Positions 32,387 to 44,830 of a stretch of 64,000 nt of DNA are shown piece after piece. The stretch's first letter is position 1. Each line of letters begins with the position of its first letter. Below the pieces are notes generated by a model. The model ran no database searches, was not told the DNA's origin, and saw nothing but the letters and a program-made list of their open reading frames with translations. The stretch comes from Diphasiastrum complanatum (Eukaryota; Streptophyta; Lycopodiopsida; Lycopodiales; Lycopodiaceae). Location of the stretch: contig CM055113.1 in NCBI GenBank assembly GCA_029204225.1, positions 11,124,234 through 11,188,233 of the forward strand, written 5' to 3'. A program made the position numbers and the translations under genes.

Positions 32387-33005
32387 AAGTACAAGGCCAT
32401 TGATCTGTGTTTGAATCTAATCCAGTTTTAGCAAGTTTTGGTGCAAAAAGCTAGTATTGGAAGGGCGAGCTGGTATCTAGGTTTTGGTGAGGGGATTTGA
32501 TCCCAAACTTTTTCAGGATCAAAATCCATACTGTTCACACGTGTGGGCATCTCTGAACTAGCATGTAATAACCCATATTCATTGGATCATAGAAAATTCA
32601 TCTAGTGTCAGTTTGATGTAATTTTTAATGCAAATCCTAGGATAAGCTACCAAGATCACTTGCCATTGATTGGTTTTGAATTTGTTTCATGATAAATAAT
32701 TAATTTAGGCTGACTTCAGACCTTCTTAAAGTGGAAACCAGGTCTTGAAAGTACATCAAAGTGAATGAGAGAGATAGAGTCAATTTTTGTCCAAGAGTAG
32801 CCAAAATTGGCAAGATTTGCTTGAGAGTAGTTTTCATCTCATCTTATCTCCATTCCAGCTTTGTGAGGGAGTGATAGAAATGTGATTACAAATCCATCTG
32901 TTGGATTAGAAGTCAACATTTGAGTGAAACACTACAAGTTAGAAACCTTTGTGAGTTTCAGGTCCAAACAAATATATATCTTGTGTGTAGAATCTTGCTA
33001 GTAAG

Positions 33006-33602
33006 ATGAGATCAGTGGGAGCCTACATTCTAGAAGCTAGTGAGAGGTTAAATTCTACCAATTATGTTATTTGGAAAGTGAGGATGGAGTCACTAATTGT
33101 GCTCCAGGATCTTTATGAGTTTCTAATAGATGATGAAGATGAACCTCTAGGTGCATAGGAATTAGTGAGATACTAGAAGAGGTCTAGGCTTGCACTTCAT
33201 TGTATTAAGATGAATGTAAGCAATGATCTTTTAAGGATAGTTTCATCATGTAAGAGTGCTAAAGAGGCTTGGGAATCTTTAAAATCTATCTATGAGTCTA
33301 GTAACACTTCGAGGGTTCTCATGCTTAGGAATCAGATTGTACAAAGCATGAAGAGGAGTGATGAGAGTGCACAAGAATATGTGCTAAGAATCAAGTCTCT
33401 CAATAGGGAGTTAGCTTCCATTGGAGAGAAGATTCAAGATAGTGAGCTTGTTCAGATTGTCCTCAATGGTCTAGAGAGTGGCTTTACAAATTTGGTCCAA
33501 AGCACTGCAATCCAAGACACTTTGCCTACTACAGAAAAGCTACATAGTCTATTAGTAGCTGAAGAGTGTAGGATGATGCTCTACAAGATTAACCATGCAA
33601 AA
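33006..33602 (+). pseudogene. Copia-3 gag fragment
   Basis: Starts MRSVGAYILEASERLNSTNY, then IWKVRMES, with in-frame TAG codons near 33156 and 33174. From 33210 it is open: IKMNVSNDLLRIVSSC, SNTSRVLMLRNQIVQSMKRS, LVQIVLNGL, up to the stop near 33603. It is closely related to copia-2 gag. The zinc knuckle and all of pol are absent. Confidence 0.9.
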
Positions 33603-35980
33603 TAAAAAGAACCAAGAGGATCTGTCAACAAAAATAACTTGCAGAAAAGAAAAAGCTTCAAAAAAATCTTAAGGAGCAAGAAACACATCACCAAAAACAT
33701 CGTTCACATGTTGTTAACAACCTCACAAAATTGTTTTTTTTAAGACTTTATAAATAGTAAATAGGTGAGAAAACTTAGCTTTGTGCACAAAATCCTTGTG
33801 CTATAATGATAGGAGTCAAACATGCACACAAAATCATTAAAGGAAGGACCCTATATAGAAAGAAAATGGAGCGAACACACAATGCACTAGAAGCACAAAG
33901 TGCAATGAAACGAAATGGGCTATTTTTTAGTACGGGGTCAAAAGAAAGAAGTCAAGGCCTTAATAAACAAGGCTTTAGTTGCTAGAAAGCACCCTTTATC
34001 GCGGGGTGAGCATGACCACCCGGTCCAATGACTTGATTTTAGCAAATTGTCATGTCGTTGGTTCTAATTAGTGTCCTTCAACCTTGTTAGCCATGGCTAA
34101 GGTTGGGGGTGTTGTACTCCCATCCACAAGCGAAAAATAAAACTTAGTTTGCCAATGATGACAATATTGTATAGTTTGCATATGGTTGTGGCCCAATAAG
34201 AGTCTCATAACTAGTAAGTAGAGCACACCCAAAGCAAATAGCAATACATAAATGACAAGGATAAAGGTATGTATGTTGAGATGTGTATTATTATTTATCC
34301 CATAAGCAAGCCTTTGGGTAGTCGCGTGAGTAGGGCTACTTAAGCTGGTGATGTGGGTGAAAGAAAGCATGGAGCCGTGTGGTCAGCGCAGAGCGAACTA
34401 TTCTTTCGCCTTTTACTAAAGAATACCGTGCGCTGGCCACAAATAGCGGTATACTCCTTTTTTTGGAATGCCCTGCGACTGCGCGGGGCACCAACCCATC
34501 CAAATCCAACAAGCATCCATAGCAATTCTCAAAGCAGAACCAATTTTTCTTTTCTACTTCTACATCTAGGGAGGAGCTATTGATGTGTTCAGCCTAAAGG
34601 AAAGAATTGGGTTGCTGGATTTGAGTTTCAGGTATTACTGTCGCTTGCCTTCACCCGTGACCCAACCAACCAAGGAGCTTGTGAATGGAAAAGAAGATTT
34701 TAGAGTCTGTTCCAGTAGCTGTTAATCAACGTGCAAATGAAGTTTTCTTAAACTAGTTACCTACTATTGTGCTTGATCATCATCATCGGGATCTAATAAC
34801 GACGTAGCTCTTCTGCTGCTGCTGCCGCTACTGTTGTTGAGGCAGATTTTGTTTAATAAAGCCTTAACTTTATGCTATCTATGATCTATCTATCTCTGAA
34901 AAAGGTGGTATTTGTCTACGGACAAGAACAAGAAGAAGCGGAATCTCTTCATCGATGGTCGAAGATCTGCTGAGAATATTATTATCAAGAGCAATCGTTC
35001 TGCTATGATTCTTCACATTAGGAATGGTTGTCTTTGCCCCTTAGCATTATTATTATTCATGTGCCAGGATTAGTTCTGAGTCACGACGACAGAAAATAGA
35101 GCAATCAACTCGCCACACTTCCTTCTTCTGACACCCGTCCAGCGACCAGCCCAGCAGACAACATACTTGAGAGCGTGACGAGTGTGAAAAACTTGAGATA
35201 GATGAACATAGATGCACTATGTCTATTTGAAAACCTTCCCCTTTGGCTTTTATCAATGGAGTGGGTCCACAAATGCACTATATATTTGAAAATGTTCTTG
35301 TGCCATTTAACATTGGAGTGGGCACCAAGAGAGATTGCATGCTCCCATGCAATCCTTGTAAGGTGCCAACCCGTAGTAGAATCAAATCTCAGATGCCTTG
35401 ATTGGGACATGTGAGAGGGTTTGCTTCTCACGTGCTAATGTCATGTGTTTCTTTTGTCCTTGTCAGAGGCCAACCCGTAGTAGATTTAAAGCGTCCAACC
35501 TGTAGTAGATTTAAAGCGTCATTGACTGGACATGTGAATGCTCACTTGTCATGTGTTTCTCTCGTCCCCTCCCTCCATGCAGCAAAAGTTCATTTGCACG
35601 GGGCCAAAACTAGTCAAGCTCCCTCGTCCTTGTGGCAATAAGCTACATCGTTGACTCACACAATGTAACATAATAGTGAAACATGAAGCGACACAAAACT
35701 GTATCATCATTCAAGCTGTTGTTATGTTAGGCGGTGTCATGTATCATAATGAAATTCTTGACTTGATCGATTTGCTTTCACATTGCCTTGTTAACATACA
35801 ACCTTAAAATCTAGTATATATAGAATGACAATTACCCCTCTTCATTTTTTAAGGGTCAAATCACACCTTCTCTAAAGTTATATGATCTTTGATTGGATGT
35901 ATGCTTGAGCATGCATGCTATCCAGAAAGCATGCATGTCACCTATAATTCAATTTCAAAGGCATCAATATGGCATAATCT
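33603..35980. other. Anonymous sequence, no gene recognised
   Basis: Several short open frames, none with a domain. A 25-bp tandem duplication (caaccNgtagtagatttaaagcgtc) lies near 35471-35520, and a local GC-rich patch at 34370-34500 (gcgcagagcgaac, ctgcgcggggc). Probably old transposon remains. Confidence 0.4.
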
Positions 35981-35989
35981 TTTTCAAAT

Positions 35990-36436
35990 TACATGTGACC
36001 CTCTCAAAGTTTGGGCCTTTGGCTTAACCACTCCATGTGATTAAGCTATCCCTAGCTCCTTTTGGAGATCTTTCTTTAAAAAACTTAACTCACACAAATC
36101 TAAAAGGAGAGTTTTTGTACACTTGCTTGGCAACCAGCCATCGCCCTCGGCTCTCCCTCCTAGCATACATCTCTTAGCCTGGAGATACATCTTGGCTATT
36201 CCACGTGCTCTCCATCCACCAACTTCGAGTAGACTAAGTGAATGGAAAAAGGGAAGTCCCACCACTATATAGGCATAGCATACTCCCATCAAGCACGGTC
36301 CCTTCGACGACATGTGACCACCTAGGATGGTGAAGTGTGGCACTAAAATATATCGATAACGCCATACCTGCATACCTACGTACCTGCCTCTTGCGAGGTC
36401 GTCACTGTGAAGGGTGTACCGTTATGGTACATAACA
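35990..36436 (-). repeat. 3' LTR of gypsy-4 (inner end defined)
   Basis: On the minus strand it starts TGTTATGTACCATAACGG, immediately after the purine tract GGTGGAGGGAA (36447-36437). A TATA-like gcctatatagtgg lies near 36272. The outer end is a guess. Confidence 0.55.
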
Positions 36437-36739
36437 TTCCCTCCACCATAAAAACTTCCTTCTATGGGAGAAAAGCCAGGAATCTAAGTCTCAAGTCGTC
36501 TTCCTTTTCCCAAGTGTCCTCATCATCTGACCTACCTTTCCAACAAATCAGATCTTCAAAAACAAAACAATTTCTCAATTGATGACGTCAGGTATCCATG
36601 ATCCTATCCGACTCATGGGGTATACAGGTAGTCAACAAATCCTGCAATAACACTAGATCGTCGGCTGGAATTAGGTTGTCCTTTCCGCCAAGTCATTCCT
36701 TTAAATGACTAACATGGAATACATGATGAACCTTAGTGG

Positions 36740-37230
36740 TTACAGTGGGAAGCTCTAGTCAATATGCATTCCGACCAATCTTATTAACAATCTTGAAAGG
36801 GCCGCTATATCGTGGAGACAACTTGTGGCATTTCCCTGTTCGAAGGACCTTAGAATCTTTTGGGATTCTAAGATACACCCAATCACCGATCTCAAATTCT
36901 CGACGTGAACAGCATCGGTTAGCATAGAATTGGGGATCTTGAGCCGATCTAATACTTTCCTTAACTACCTGCAACATTTCCTACATATCATGCAAGAAAT
37001 CAACTATAGCTTGCACCTTGAGGCCTTTGAGTCCAACGGAGATAGGGGAATGAGGTTAAAAGCTGTACAAGAGCATAAAGGACTAAATTCGGTGGCAAAA
37101 TGCTTCGTACTATGGTATGCGTACTCAACCATTGGGAGGTACTTTTTCCAATCAGACTGTCATCTAGAAACACATGCGCGAAGCATATGTTCCATCGTCT
37201 GGTTGAACTGTTCGGTCTGCCCATCGAATT
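36740..37230 (-). pseudogene. Gypsy-4 integrase C-terminal fragment
   Basis: Two frames. 37224-37000 covers the integrase end (degenerate GRP.....TMEH.L and STHTIVRS). 36977-36759 has VKESIRSAQDPQFYANRCCSRREFEIGDWVYLRI and KLSPRYSGPFKIV, the typical post-integrase GPY/F-type region of Ty3/gypsy. The upstream domains are gone and the frame is broken between the two parts. Confidence 0.8.
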
Positions 37231-37263
37231 CTTATACTATTCGACTTGTGCGAATAAGCCTAC

Positions 37264-37349
37264 ATGCTATTATAGAGAGAATATTTACATAGTATACTAG
37301 TGCTCATGAGATGAATTTAGTTGAGCAGGACTGAAGATTAACTCCAACA
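37264..37349 (-). repeat. Truncated 3' LTR of a copia element
   Basis: The minus strand reads TAAGGGGGAG|TGTTGGAGTTAATC: a polypurine tract (37350-37362) followed by an LTR start. Only about 85 bases remain before the gypsy-4 fragment. Confidence 0.65.
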
Positions 37350-37377
37350 CTCCCCCTTAAACTTAACTCTTAGGATC

Positions 37378-37617
37378 CTAAATGAATCTTAACCAGCTGC
37401 ATAACACAACATGATTTTCCCTCAACAAAGATTTTGTCAAAATATCAGCCAACATACTGTCGGTATGATAGTAACTTAATTCAACAATCTTGTTTAGAAC
37501 TTTCTCTTTAAGAGAATGAAATTGAACTTCAATGTGTTTAGTTCTAGAGTGAGTTCGTGGATTCAGAGTGTAGGGTGTGTAGATTCGATGGTGAGTGTAG
37601 AACACCTCAACAGACAA
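37378..37617 (-). pseudogene. Copia RNase H C-terminal fragment
   Basis: SRTKHIEVQFHSLKEKV and DSMLADILTKSL are the conserved end of copia pol, 15 bases upstream of the PPT. The rest of the element is missing. It belongs to a different copia lineage from copia-1/2 (different LTR and PPT). Confidence 0.85.
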
Positions 37618-37619
37618 GT

Positions 37620-38633
37620 CTCAGTCCTACCAACAAAGTACACAGTACTCAAATTGACAAAGGTTAAAGAAACTCAAAACTCGGACAATTCGCGAAACAC
37701 GAACTCGAACAATTTGCAAAATTAAGAAGCTTGAACATGAACTCGAAAAATTCACGAAATTGAGAAGCTTGAACACGAACTCGAACAAATAATTGTCCTG
37801 AAATTGTCGCGAACAATTTCTTGTTCAAACTTGAAGCTCGAAGCTCGAAATTATCACGAACTCAAAATATTCATGAATTTGTCTCAAAAGATCAAGAAGA
37901 CTGTCGTGAAGCGAAAACTGTCAAAGATACTATCACGAACAAAATATTGTCGTGAATCTTTCGAGAATACCAAATATGTCACGAACAGAGAATCATTCGA
38001 GAATCTATCATGAATCTTTCGAGAACAACAAATCTGTCATGAACAGAGAATCATTCGAGAATCAATCACGAATCTTTCAAGAATCAATCACGAATCTTTT
38101 GAGAATCTTTCGACTCTGAAAAACCAGAACGTTGTTGAATATCAACCGTCAAAACGAATGAATTCTATTACAGAAGGGAAAAGGCCAAAGGACCTATCCT
38201 GTAGCAATATAAATACATGTGCACTTATAGTAATAAGATAGACTCTCATATTCAAGCTCAGACTTAGATTCAGAATGACTTATTTACTTATGCATTTGCG
38301 CACTTACGTACTCTTTGTAAGAGAGATACCACAAGGCAACAAGAAATGTATATCGAATCAGACTCAAAATTATAAAAAATCGTTTTCTGATCAAAGTTTC
38401 AGTCGTTTATCTGATTATCTAATTATTTATCACATTTACGCATAGTCTATCACATTCGTGCATATATTTCCAATATCCGCACCCATATTTCTGCACGCAT
38501 AATTCAATAATAATAGAACTGCTGTATTAGTACATAGATCAGATTCAGACATGATTAAAACGCTGATATTGGTGTATTAGTTCAACCTCTAATTGCGTTC
38601 TCTGAGGAAAAATTCGCAAAACTTTTCCTACAG
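37620..38633 (+). repeat. 5' LTR of copia-7 with internal tandem repeats
   Basis: Precedes a PBS at 38634. A TATA box (caaTATAAATAc, 38208-38215) fits a promoter about 420 bases before the PBS. Upstream, ~58-bp repeats (gaatctttcgagaa, gtcacgaacagagaatcattcgagaat) run from about 37935 to 38110, and looser cgaactcgaacaattcgc repeats from 37680 to 37870. No gene. Confidence 0.6.
37935..38110 (+). repeat. 58-bp tandem repeat, about three copies
   Basis: Two nearly full units (each with the tail agagaatcattcgagaatc) followed by partial units of caatcacgaatcttt. Confidence 0.85.
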
Positions 38634-38645
38634 TGGTATCAGAGC
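38634..38645 (+). promoter_or_regulatory. Primer-binding site, copia-7
   Basis: TGGTATCAGAGC after ...cctacag, tRNA-Met type. Confidence 0.85.
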
Positions 38646-38744
38646 AAATATAGTGATATACAGTGAAATCAGACAGCCTTATATCCATCAAGCCAAATCG
38701 AAAGATTGCAAGATATCTTCGATCAACAACATTTAGAATAAGAT

Positions 38745-39810
38745 CAGTATGATCTTGGATGCAGAAGGTTCGAACTACTTAGTCTGGAAGTTAAAAACTC
38801 ACTCGTACTGAAGGGTGAAGGTCTCTGGCAATGGGTAGAACCATCAGAAGACAAATCAATTGCTCCTAGCAAGGAACTTTAAGAATGGATGGAGAAAAAT
38901 GACAAAGCTATAGCAATTGCGTCTTCAGTGCATGACAACATAATGCTAGAGCTTTCATCGACTTCAAATGCGAAAGAATTGTGGGAAGAACTATGAACCA
39001 AGAATGAGACTTGATCTCATAATCAAGTCATGTTCTTGAAAGGCCAATTGACTTACCTACAATGGGACGACAAAGACCTGACCACATTGGTACAAAAGCT
39101 AAAAGATTTGCTTATTTCTTTGCAGAATTCTGGCACCAAAAATGCGATCTCAAGGGAAAACCAGCTTAGGTATTTCTTTGCGCCCTACCCAGGCTATTTC
39201 AGCAAGTTTGATTATACTTCATTCGTACAAAATCAGAAGCTTTCAAAAAATTTGTTGAGTACACGAATTGGGCTGGAAAGCAGATAGGCAATAAGTCGGA
39301 AGCAGATTCACACAAATCTTGGAGGTGAGTACATTTCCATTGAATTCAAGGCTTACTGTACTGATTTAGGTATTATGCACACAAAGAGTGCATCTTACAC
39401 ACCTCAGCACAATGGAATAGTTGAACAAAGAAATCGTACACTTATGGAAGCTGCAAGGTGTATAATGACTCTGCAAAAGCACCAAAACAGTTGTGGGCAG
39501 AAGGAGTGGCTACATCAAATTATCTTCAGAATCGTATTCTGAAATCTCGAATACCGGATAAAACTCCTCATGAGATATGGTGGAAGTCGAAGCCAAATCT
39601 TGCACATGTTCAGACATTTGGATGCGCAGTGTATATGCACATACCAAATAAGCTGAGAATGAAACTCGATGAAAAGACAGAACAAGGTTTTTTGGTAGGA
39701 TTCGAGTTACATTCGTCATATTATCGTGTCGATGCCAGAAACTGGCAAGATAAAAGTTGTGCGAGATGTCAAATTTGACCAGTCGAAGAGCATTTGGCGA
39801 TATATTGTCA
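38745..39810 (+). pseudogene. Copia-7 gag and integrase remnants
   Basis: Gag-like EGSNYLVWKLK (38769), GEGLWQWVEPSEDKS and SNAKELWEEL with TAA, TGA and frame changes. After a large deletion comes integrase from about 39320 (GGEYISIEFKAYCTDLGIMHTKSASYTPQHNG, kept across two frames) and NYLQNRILKSRIPDKTPHE with FGCAVYMHIPNKLR and KTEQGFLVGF (39500-39720). It stops near 39810 at the border of gypsy-2. The zinc knuckle, protease, RT and RNase H are absent. Confidence 0.85.
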
Positions 39811-39829
39811 CCTGCTGCGTTAATAAATC

Positions 39830-40911
39830 CATTTTGGCTTGACTAAGAGGATGGTTGTCAGGGATTGGTTGAACTAGACAGGCGGCCTTTTCCCCTTGTA
39901 GGGTCTACACCTCCGCTCCTAGGTGTTGATTTTTGGTTTCAAATACTTGTAGTTGGGCCTGACGGGGGCGAGACATTGCATTGCTTGTTGTTGGATCTCC
40001 TGGATTGTTGCTTGGGCATCCCTTGTTGATTTGGAGAGATTTTTAATGTACCTCTGGAGGTAGTCTTCATACTTTTTCAGCCTTAGTACCTCTTTCTTTT
40101 TCGTTTGCTCATGTTGTAGGGCTATCTGCAGGTCTTGCTGAAGCTAGGTGATTTCTACTAGCAGTTTTATGTTATTGGTAGAAATTTCTATCAATAAAAC
40201 ACATGCGCGGTGGCAAAGGAGAGGTCCTGCAATCACATGGGTTAAATTGATGGCAAGATACAATTCATTGATGGTGAAGTCGTGCCAATCATAGGGCACG
40301 ACCGAGGGATTATGAAACTCAATGTAGGATTTTACAATTTGGCTGAGGAGATTGGATTGAATGAGATCCTTTCGTAGACTTGATATGGCTAGGAAATCGT
40401 TCAGCATATGGGCAACAACTTGGATGATGGGGTTCTTGATAGCCTCTATCAAATAACCATTGTTAGTTTTCAGATTGATTTCAGAAAAAAGACGGGTCAA
40501 TTAGGGTTTGATGAGGTTAGGAGCACGACGGTGGGATGGCCTAGGTCTATCACCAGAAATAATCCTGATGGTAGCCAGGGAGTTAGCATTTATTGGCACA
40601 CGGTGCATCTTATCTTGGTACTGGATGTAGAAGCGGCTTTTTGTCACATCCCACGTGGCGAAGGCCATGAGGATGAAGTCCATGTTAATGGTAGAGGAAA
40701 ATAGCACCAGGTAAATGCCCATTGCCTGTAGAAGAGGGCCAATTGCTTGGACCTAGGGTGACCAGAGACTCCGAAGCTAGAGCTCAGATTTGAGCATCGG
40801 TAGGGATTTCTTGTTCAATGAGGTGTTTGGGGTCAATCTCATCAGAAGGGCTGGAAGGTTGATTGTCGGGGTTAAAGAGATGCCATGATGGACATGATAG
40901 GATGTGGCCAT
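39830..40911 (-). pseudogene. Gag-like gene of the gypsy-2 region
   Basis: Starts MATSYHVHHGISL (40911). A second segment, INMDFILMAFATWDVTKSRFYI, is homologous to INMNFITLAFSTWKEEKSKFYI in the 11.7-14.3 kb gene. After LLVEIT (40144) there is an in-frame TAG, then a coiled coil (LQQDLQIALQHEQTKKKEV, LKKYEDYLQRYIKNLSKS). Further frame changes occur near 40500 and 40750. There is no zinc knuckle. The shared layout with the other copy (short N-terminal domain, then coiled coil) supports a structural gene of one retroelement family. Confidence 0.55.
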
Positions 40912-41034
40912 GATTGGAAGGGAAAAGGAGTAAAAACTGATAGGAAATGAGAAAAAGACATCAAAAATGGAGAAACGCTTCAAAAATCGAAAGGATGGAA
41001 TTTGAGTGAAGGAAATTGGAAAAGGTGGTAACAA

Positions 41035-42181
41035 GTGGATAACAGGTGATTATGAAGGTTGATGAAAGCATGTGTGAAGTTTGGTTGCAAATAGAGAATG
41101 TTGGATTTTGCTGAAAATTTCGACAAGAGCTTCATTGCGTGAAGTGCCAAATGCCTCGAATTCTCCCCTTATCTAGAAGAGAATTAGAGTGTGTATTAGG
41201 AGAAGTGCATTTTTCGCTACTCAGTTCCAGTCCAAATTTTACAAGGACCTTCTTCAAATAATTCTAAGACCCCAGAGAAATCTGCGAGAGTTCTAAATTG
41301 ATTTGACTGCCCTCCTATGAAGGTTCTACAATGGTTCTGGAGGCTCTTCGAGGGCTCACAACTCTCTCAAGAAAGGAACTCCCTTAGTACTTGTTCAATT
41401 TATTTGATTTTCAAGATCTGACCATGTAGACAGGTCAATTTCATTGTCATGACTCCATTTTTGTTGCCTACGAAGGTTGGTTTGAAGATCTTGATGCCCT
41501 ATGAAGGTTCCTTAGGTTCTGCTTCTCTGAACTCTCGTAGAGGCTCAATTTTGACTGATTTTTTACAAGTAACTCTCACAGAGATTTTTGTGGGTCCATC
41601 TGGGTCAGATCTGACTATGGAAGCTTTTTCGAGAGCTCTTATGCAGATCCGGCTGTTGATCCATCAATTTAAGTGATTTTCACCTCTATTTTTGGTTTTT
41701 TTTCTTAAGATCATAAAATCAGGTCTTCATTTTTTGAGGCTAAGTAGTACCAGATGGTGATTTGATACCCTTATGATCCTATCTGGATCTGGATCCTACT
41801 TGGATATTGCTAGATCTTGTTTGATTTGTCCTGATCTTGCCAGATTTTGCTAAATTCTGCTTGATCTAACTAGATCTCATTAGATTTGGCTTGATTTCCT
41901 TAGATCTGGTTGTGATGACTTGTATACAATGGGATCTCTCCTTGTAAGTGCTATTTGCCATCACCAAGATGGATTTGTGTTACTGTGGTGGCCATTACTT
42001 GTGCAATCGGCTATCATTGATGGGTGTATCAAATGGCATCCCATCTAGTTGTTCGAGGTTCATGACTCCATGCCTAAGGATTTCTTTGACATGGTACGGA
42101 CCTTCGCCTATGAACTTTAACTTTTTCTTGATTGCCTTGGTTTTATATATGAGTACCAGATCTCCAGAGTGAAAATTCTTC
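41035..42181 (-). other. Non-coding leader between gypsy-2 pol and the gag-like gene
   Basis: No gene. It contains repeated gaaggttc phrases (41320-41510) and a run of cttgatctaac/tagatctcatt-like degenerate repeats (41800-41910). The open frame 41449-41676 is also present in copy B but has no recognisable domain. Confidence 0.55.
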
Positions 42182-44830
42182 TTGTGTGAACGACGATCAA
42201 GCCATGTCTTGCATCATGCTTTGTCGGCTGCTAGTGCATGCACAACCAGTATGCGTGTCTCACAAATTTCGTGTAAGACTTCATGGCGTAGTTGTAGAGA
42301 TTCAGATTCATCAAGGCATTGTGTTACGACAACCCTCAATGATGGCACCAAAAACTCTGTTGGCATTATTGCATCGTGACCATAAACTAGTTGGAATGGC
42401 ATTTGATCAGTGCTTCCCTTGTATGCGTTGTTCTGAATGCCCACAACATAGCATGTAACTTGTGTTCCCAATCAGATATGCTAGCTTCAACTGTTTACAT
42501 GATAATGCTACACAGGATCTTACTGGATGATTCTGTCTGTCCATTACCTCGAGGTTAATAAGGTGTGCTGAATCGATGGATCATAAAAAATTCCTCCAAT
42601 AGGACCTTGATGGTCTCATTGACAAAATGGCTTCCATGATCGCTAACTATCTCCACCGGGCATCCGAAGCGCACAATGATGTTTTCATATAAGAACTTAG
42701 CAGCTGCTCATGCATCAGTGGTTCGCACTACTTTGGATTCTATCCATTTGGTGAGATAATCCATAGCCACAATGATATATTGAACTTGTGAACTTCTTGC
42801 AGCTAGGTGGATAGGACTGATGTAGTCCAATCCCCACTTCTCGAATGGTGCTTGAGCTAGAACTGGATGTAATCGATCATAATTCAATCTTGTTGGTCTC
42901 CTAGCTCGTTGGCACACATCACACTTTCTTAAGTACTCTTCTGTGTCCTTATGAATTACTGGCCACCAGCATCTTGATTGCAATATCTTGCGAACTATAA
43001 TGTCAGATGTGAAGTGACCACCACCCATGCCTTCATGTGAAATTGAGATAATTTGGGTGGCCTCATGTGGCATCTTCTAAGGATATTGTCCGATCCTCTT
43101 CGATATAGTTGGCCGACAATCAACTAATAGGGTCTAGCTTTTAGAATCAACTTCTGTTGTTCCGTCTTGGATAAGGATTTGTTAGGTTGACCCTGCATTA
43201 GATATTCCACTATGTTTGCGGCCCATTTAGAAACTGTGTCAATATAAAACAAGACAACATCTCGTAGCTCATCATCGGGTTGGTTTGTAATTTCTTCTCT
43301 TTAATTCATGACACATGATTTGCCATATAATGTTACTTGCCCTTGCGAACCACTATTCGAAAATCAAACTCCAACAACAACAGTAACCAATGAGTTATCC
43401 ACCCGGTGTTGCAAGTTTTATTAACAAGATAAAGCAAAAGTTGATTGTTGATATAAAATGCAAAATGAGTGGCCATCAAATAATGTCTAAAATTCTTAAT
43501 CGCATAATTTATAGCCAATGCCTCTCGTTTTGTGTTTGAATAGTTCATCTCTGAATCATTGAGTTGTCGGTTGGAAAATCGGATTGGAAAGTACTTTTTG
43601 CATTCTCCTAGCTGGGTTAAGACGGCTCCAACTGCATACTTTGATGCACCAGTATGCACATGAAATTCTATCGTCCAATTGGGCGATTGTAATATTGGTG
43701 CTGAGACCAATGCATCTTTAAGCTTCTGGAATGCCTATAGGGCTTCCTCCGTCCAATGTGGTTCCACTGTGAGCTTGTAGATTGGTCTTGCTAACCCTCA
43801 AAATCTAGAATGAAGATCCGATAGTAGTTAGTGTGACCCACAAGGACATAGACCCCAGAAATCATCCCTAGTGGTGGTAGATTGACAATGACCCTTATCT
43901 TTCACAGATTGGTGGTGATTCCGTGTCTAGATACTATGTGACCTAATATCAGGCCATCTGTCACCCAAAATTGACACTTTTCTGAGTTCAAGGATATCTG
44001 CTATTTGTGGCATTGTTTCAACACTGTTTCCAAGTTGGATAGGTGTTCTTAATTCGGCCCATGCACACATAGATCATCCAGGAAAATTTCCAGAAACGTC
44101 TGTAGGTGTTCTTTGAATGTTGTTTGCATGACTCGCTGAAAGGTGCTTGGGGCATTGCAAAGTGTAAATGGCATCACCTTGTAGGCATAGGTTTCTCATT
44201 CAGTGAAAAATGATGTCTTGTGCTGATCATCCGGCGCTATTTTGACTTGATTGTAGTCGTTGAAGTTGTTCAAGAAACTTTAGGCTTCTGCTCCTGCTAC
44301 TTGATCCAAAACACTTTTCGTGAAATGTAGGAGAAAATGATTTTTTGGTAACCGCATTTAGTGCCTTTAGATTTACACAGATCCGCATCTTGTTGTTCTT
44401 CTTGGATACTATGACTATAGGTGGTACCGATTTTGTGTGCTCGATTTCATAAATTAAATCCACGTCGAGTAGCTTCTGCAACTCCTGTTTGATCAACTCT
44501 ATGTAGTTAGGATTGTAGCGGTAATAACGGCTCACCTTGGGGACTCTTCCATCCACCAATGGGTATGGTATGTTGGATTACTATTGGTGGTATACCCTTC
44601 AAATCCTTGTATGTCCATGCAAAGCAATCCTTGTATTCCACCAACAAATTACATAGTCGTGTGAACTGAGTGGGGGTTAATTTCTCTCCCATGTAAACAA
44701 TCTTCTCTTCTTCATCTGGCTCAGCTAAGTTCATAAGTTGTGTCCGCCTAGGTCCTTCGAAAACTTGTTCAACTATCCTGACTTTGATCAGGTTCTCTTT
44801 GTGCTTGAGGCATCATGATTACTACGTCAT
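42182..44830 (-). pseudogene. Gypsy-2 pol (broken)
   Basis: MNLAEPDEEEKIVYMGEK (44734), then the RT start (YRYNPNYIELIKQELQKLL, 44520), the catalytic FLDDLCVHG (about 44070, intact here), RNase H (EFHVHTGASKYAVGAV, where the first Asp is changed to Gly; NYSNTKREALAI), a zinc finger and integrase (GGGHFTSD, CDVCQRARRP, EKWGLDYI, 43020-42780) and the integrase end (KGSTDQMPFQLVYGHDAIMPTEFLVPS, 42420). Multiple stops and frameshifts. It is the closest relative of gypsy-1 and allowed the transposon insertion there to be defined. Confidence 0.9.

Larger units (their letters stand above)
39811..44830 (-). mobile_element. Gypsy-2 (copy A): pol followed by leader and gag-like gene
   Basis: Reading the minus strand: pol (44830-42182), a short spacer, a non-coding leader rich in gaaggtt-type motifs (41940-41040), then a gag-like gene (40911-39830). 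No LTR is visible between pol and the leader, so this is either a permuted or rearranged copy or two elements joined. The part from 40717 on is duplicated at 55273-59393. Confidence 0.65.

Noticed and set aside
36041-36373. A 110-residue minus-strand frame
   Set aside because: Lies within the gypsy-4 LTR, spans its TATA-like site and has no domain.
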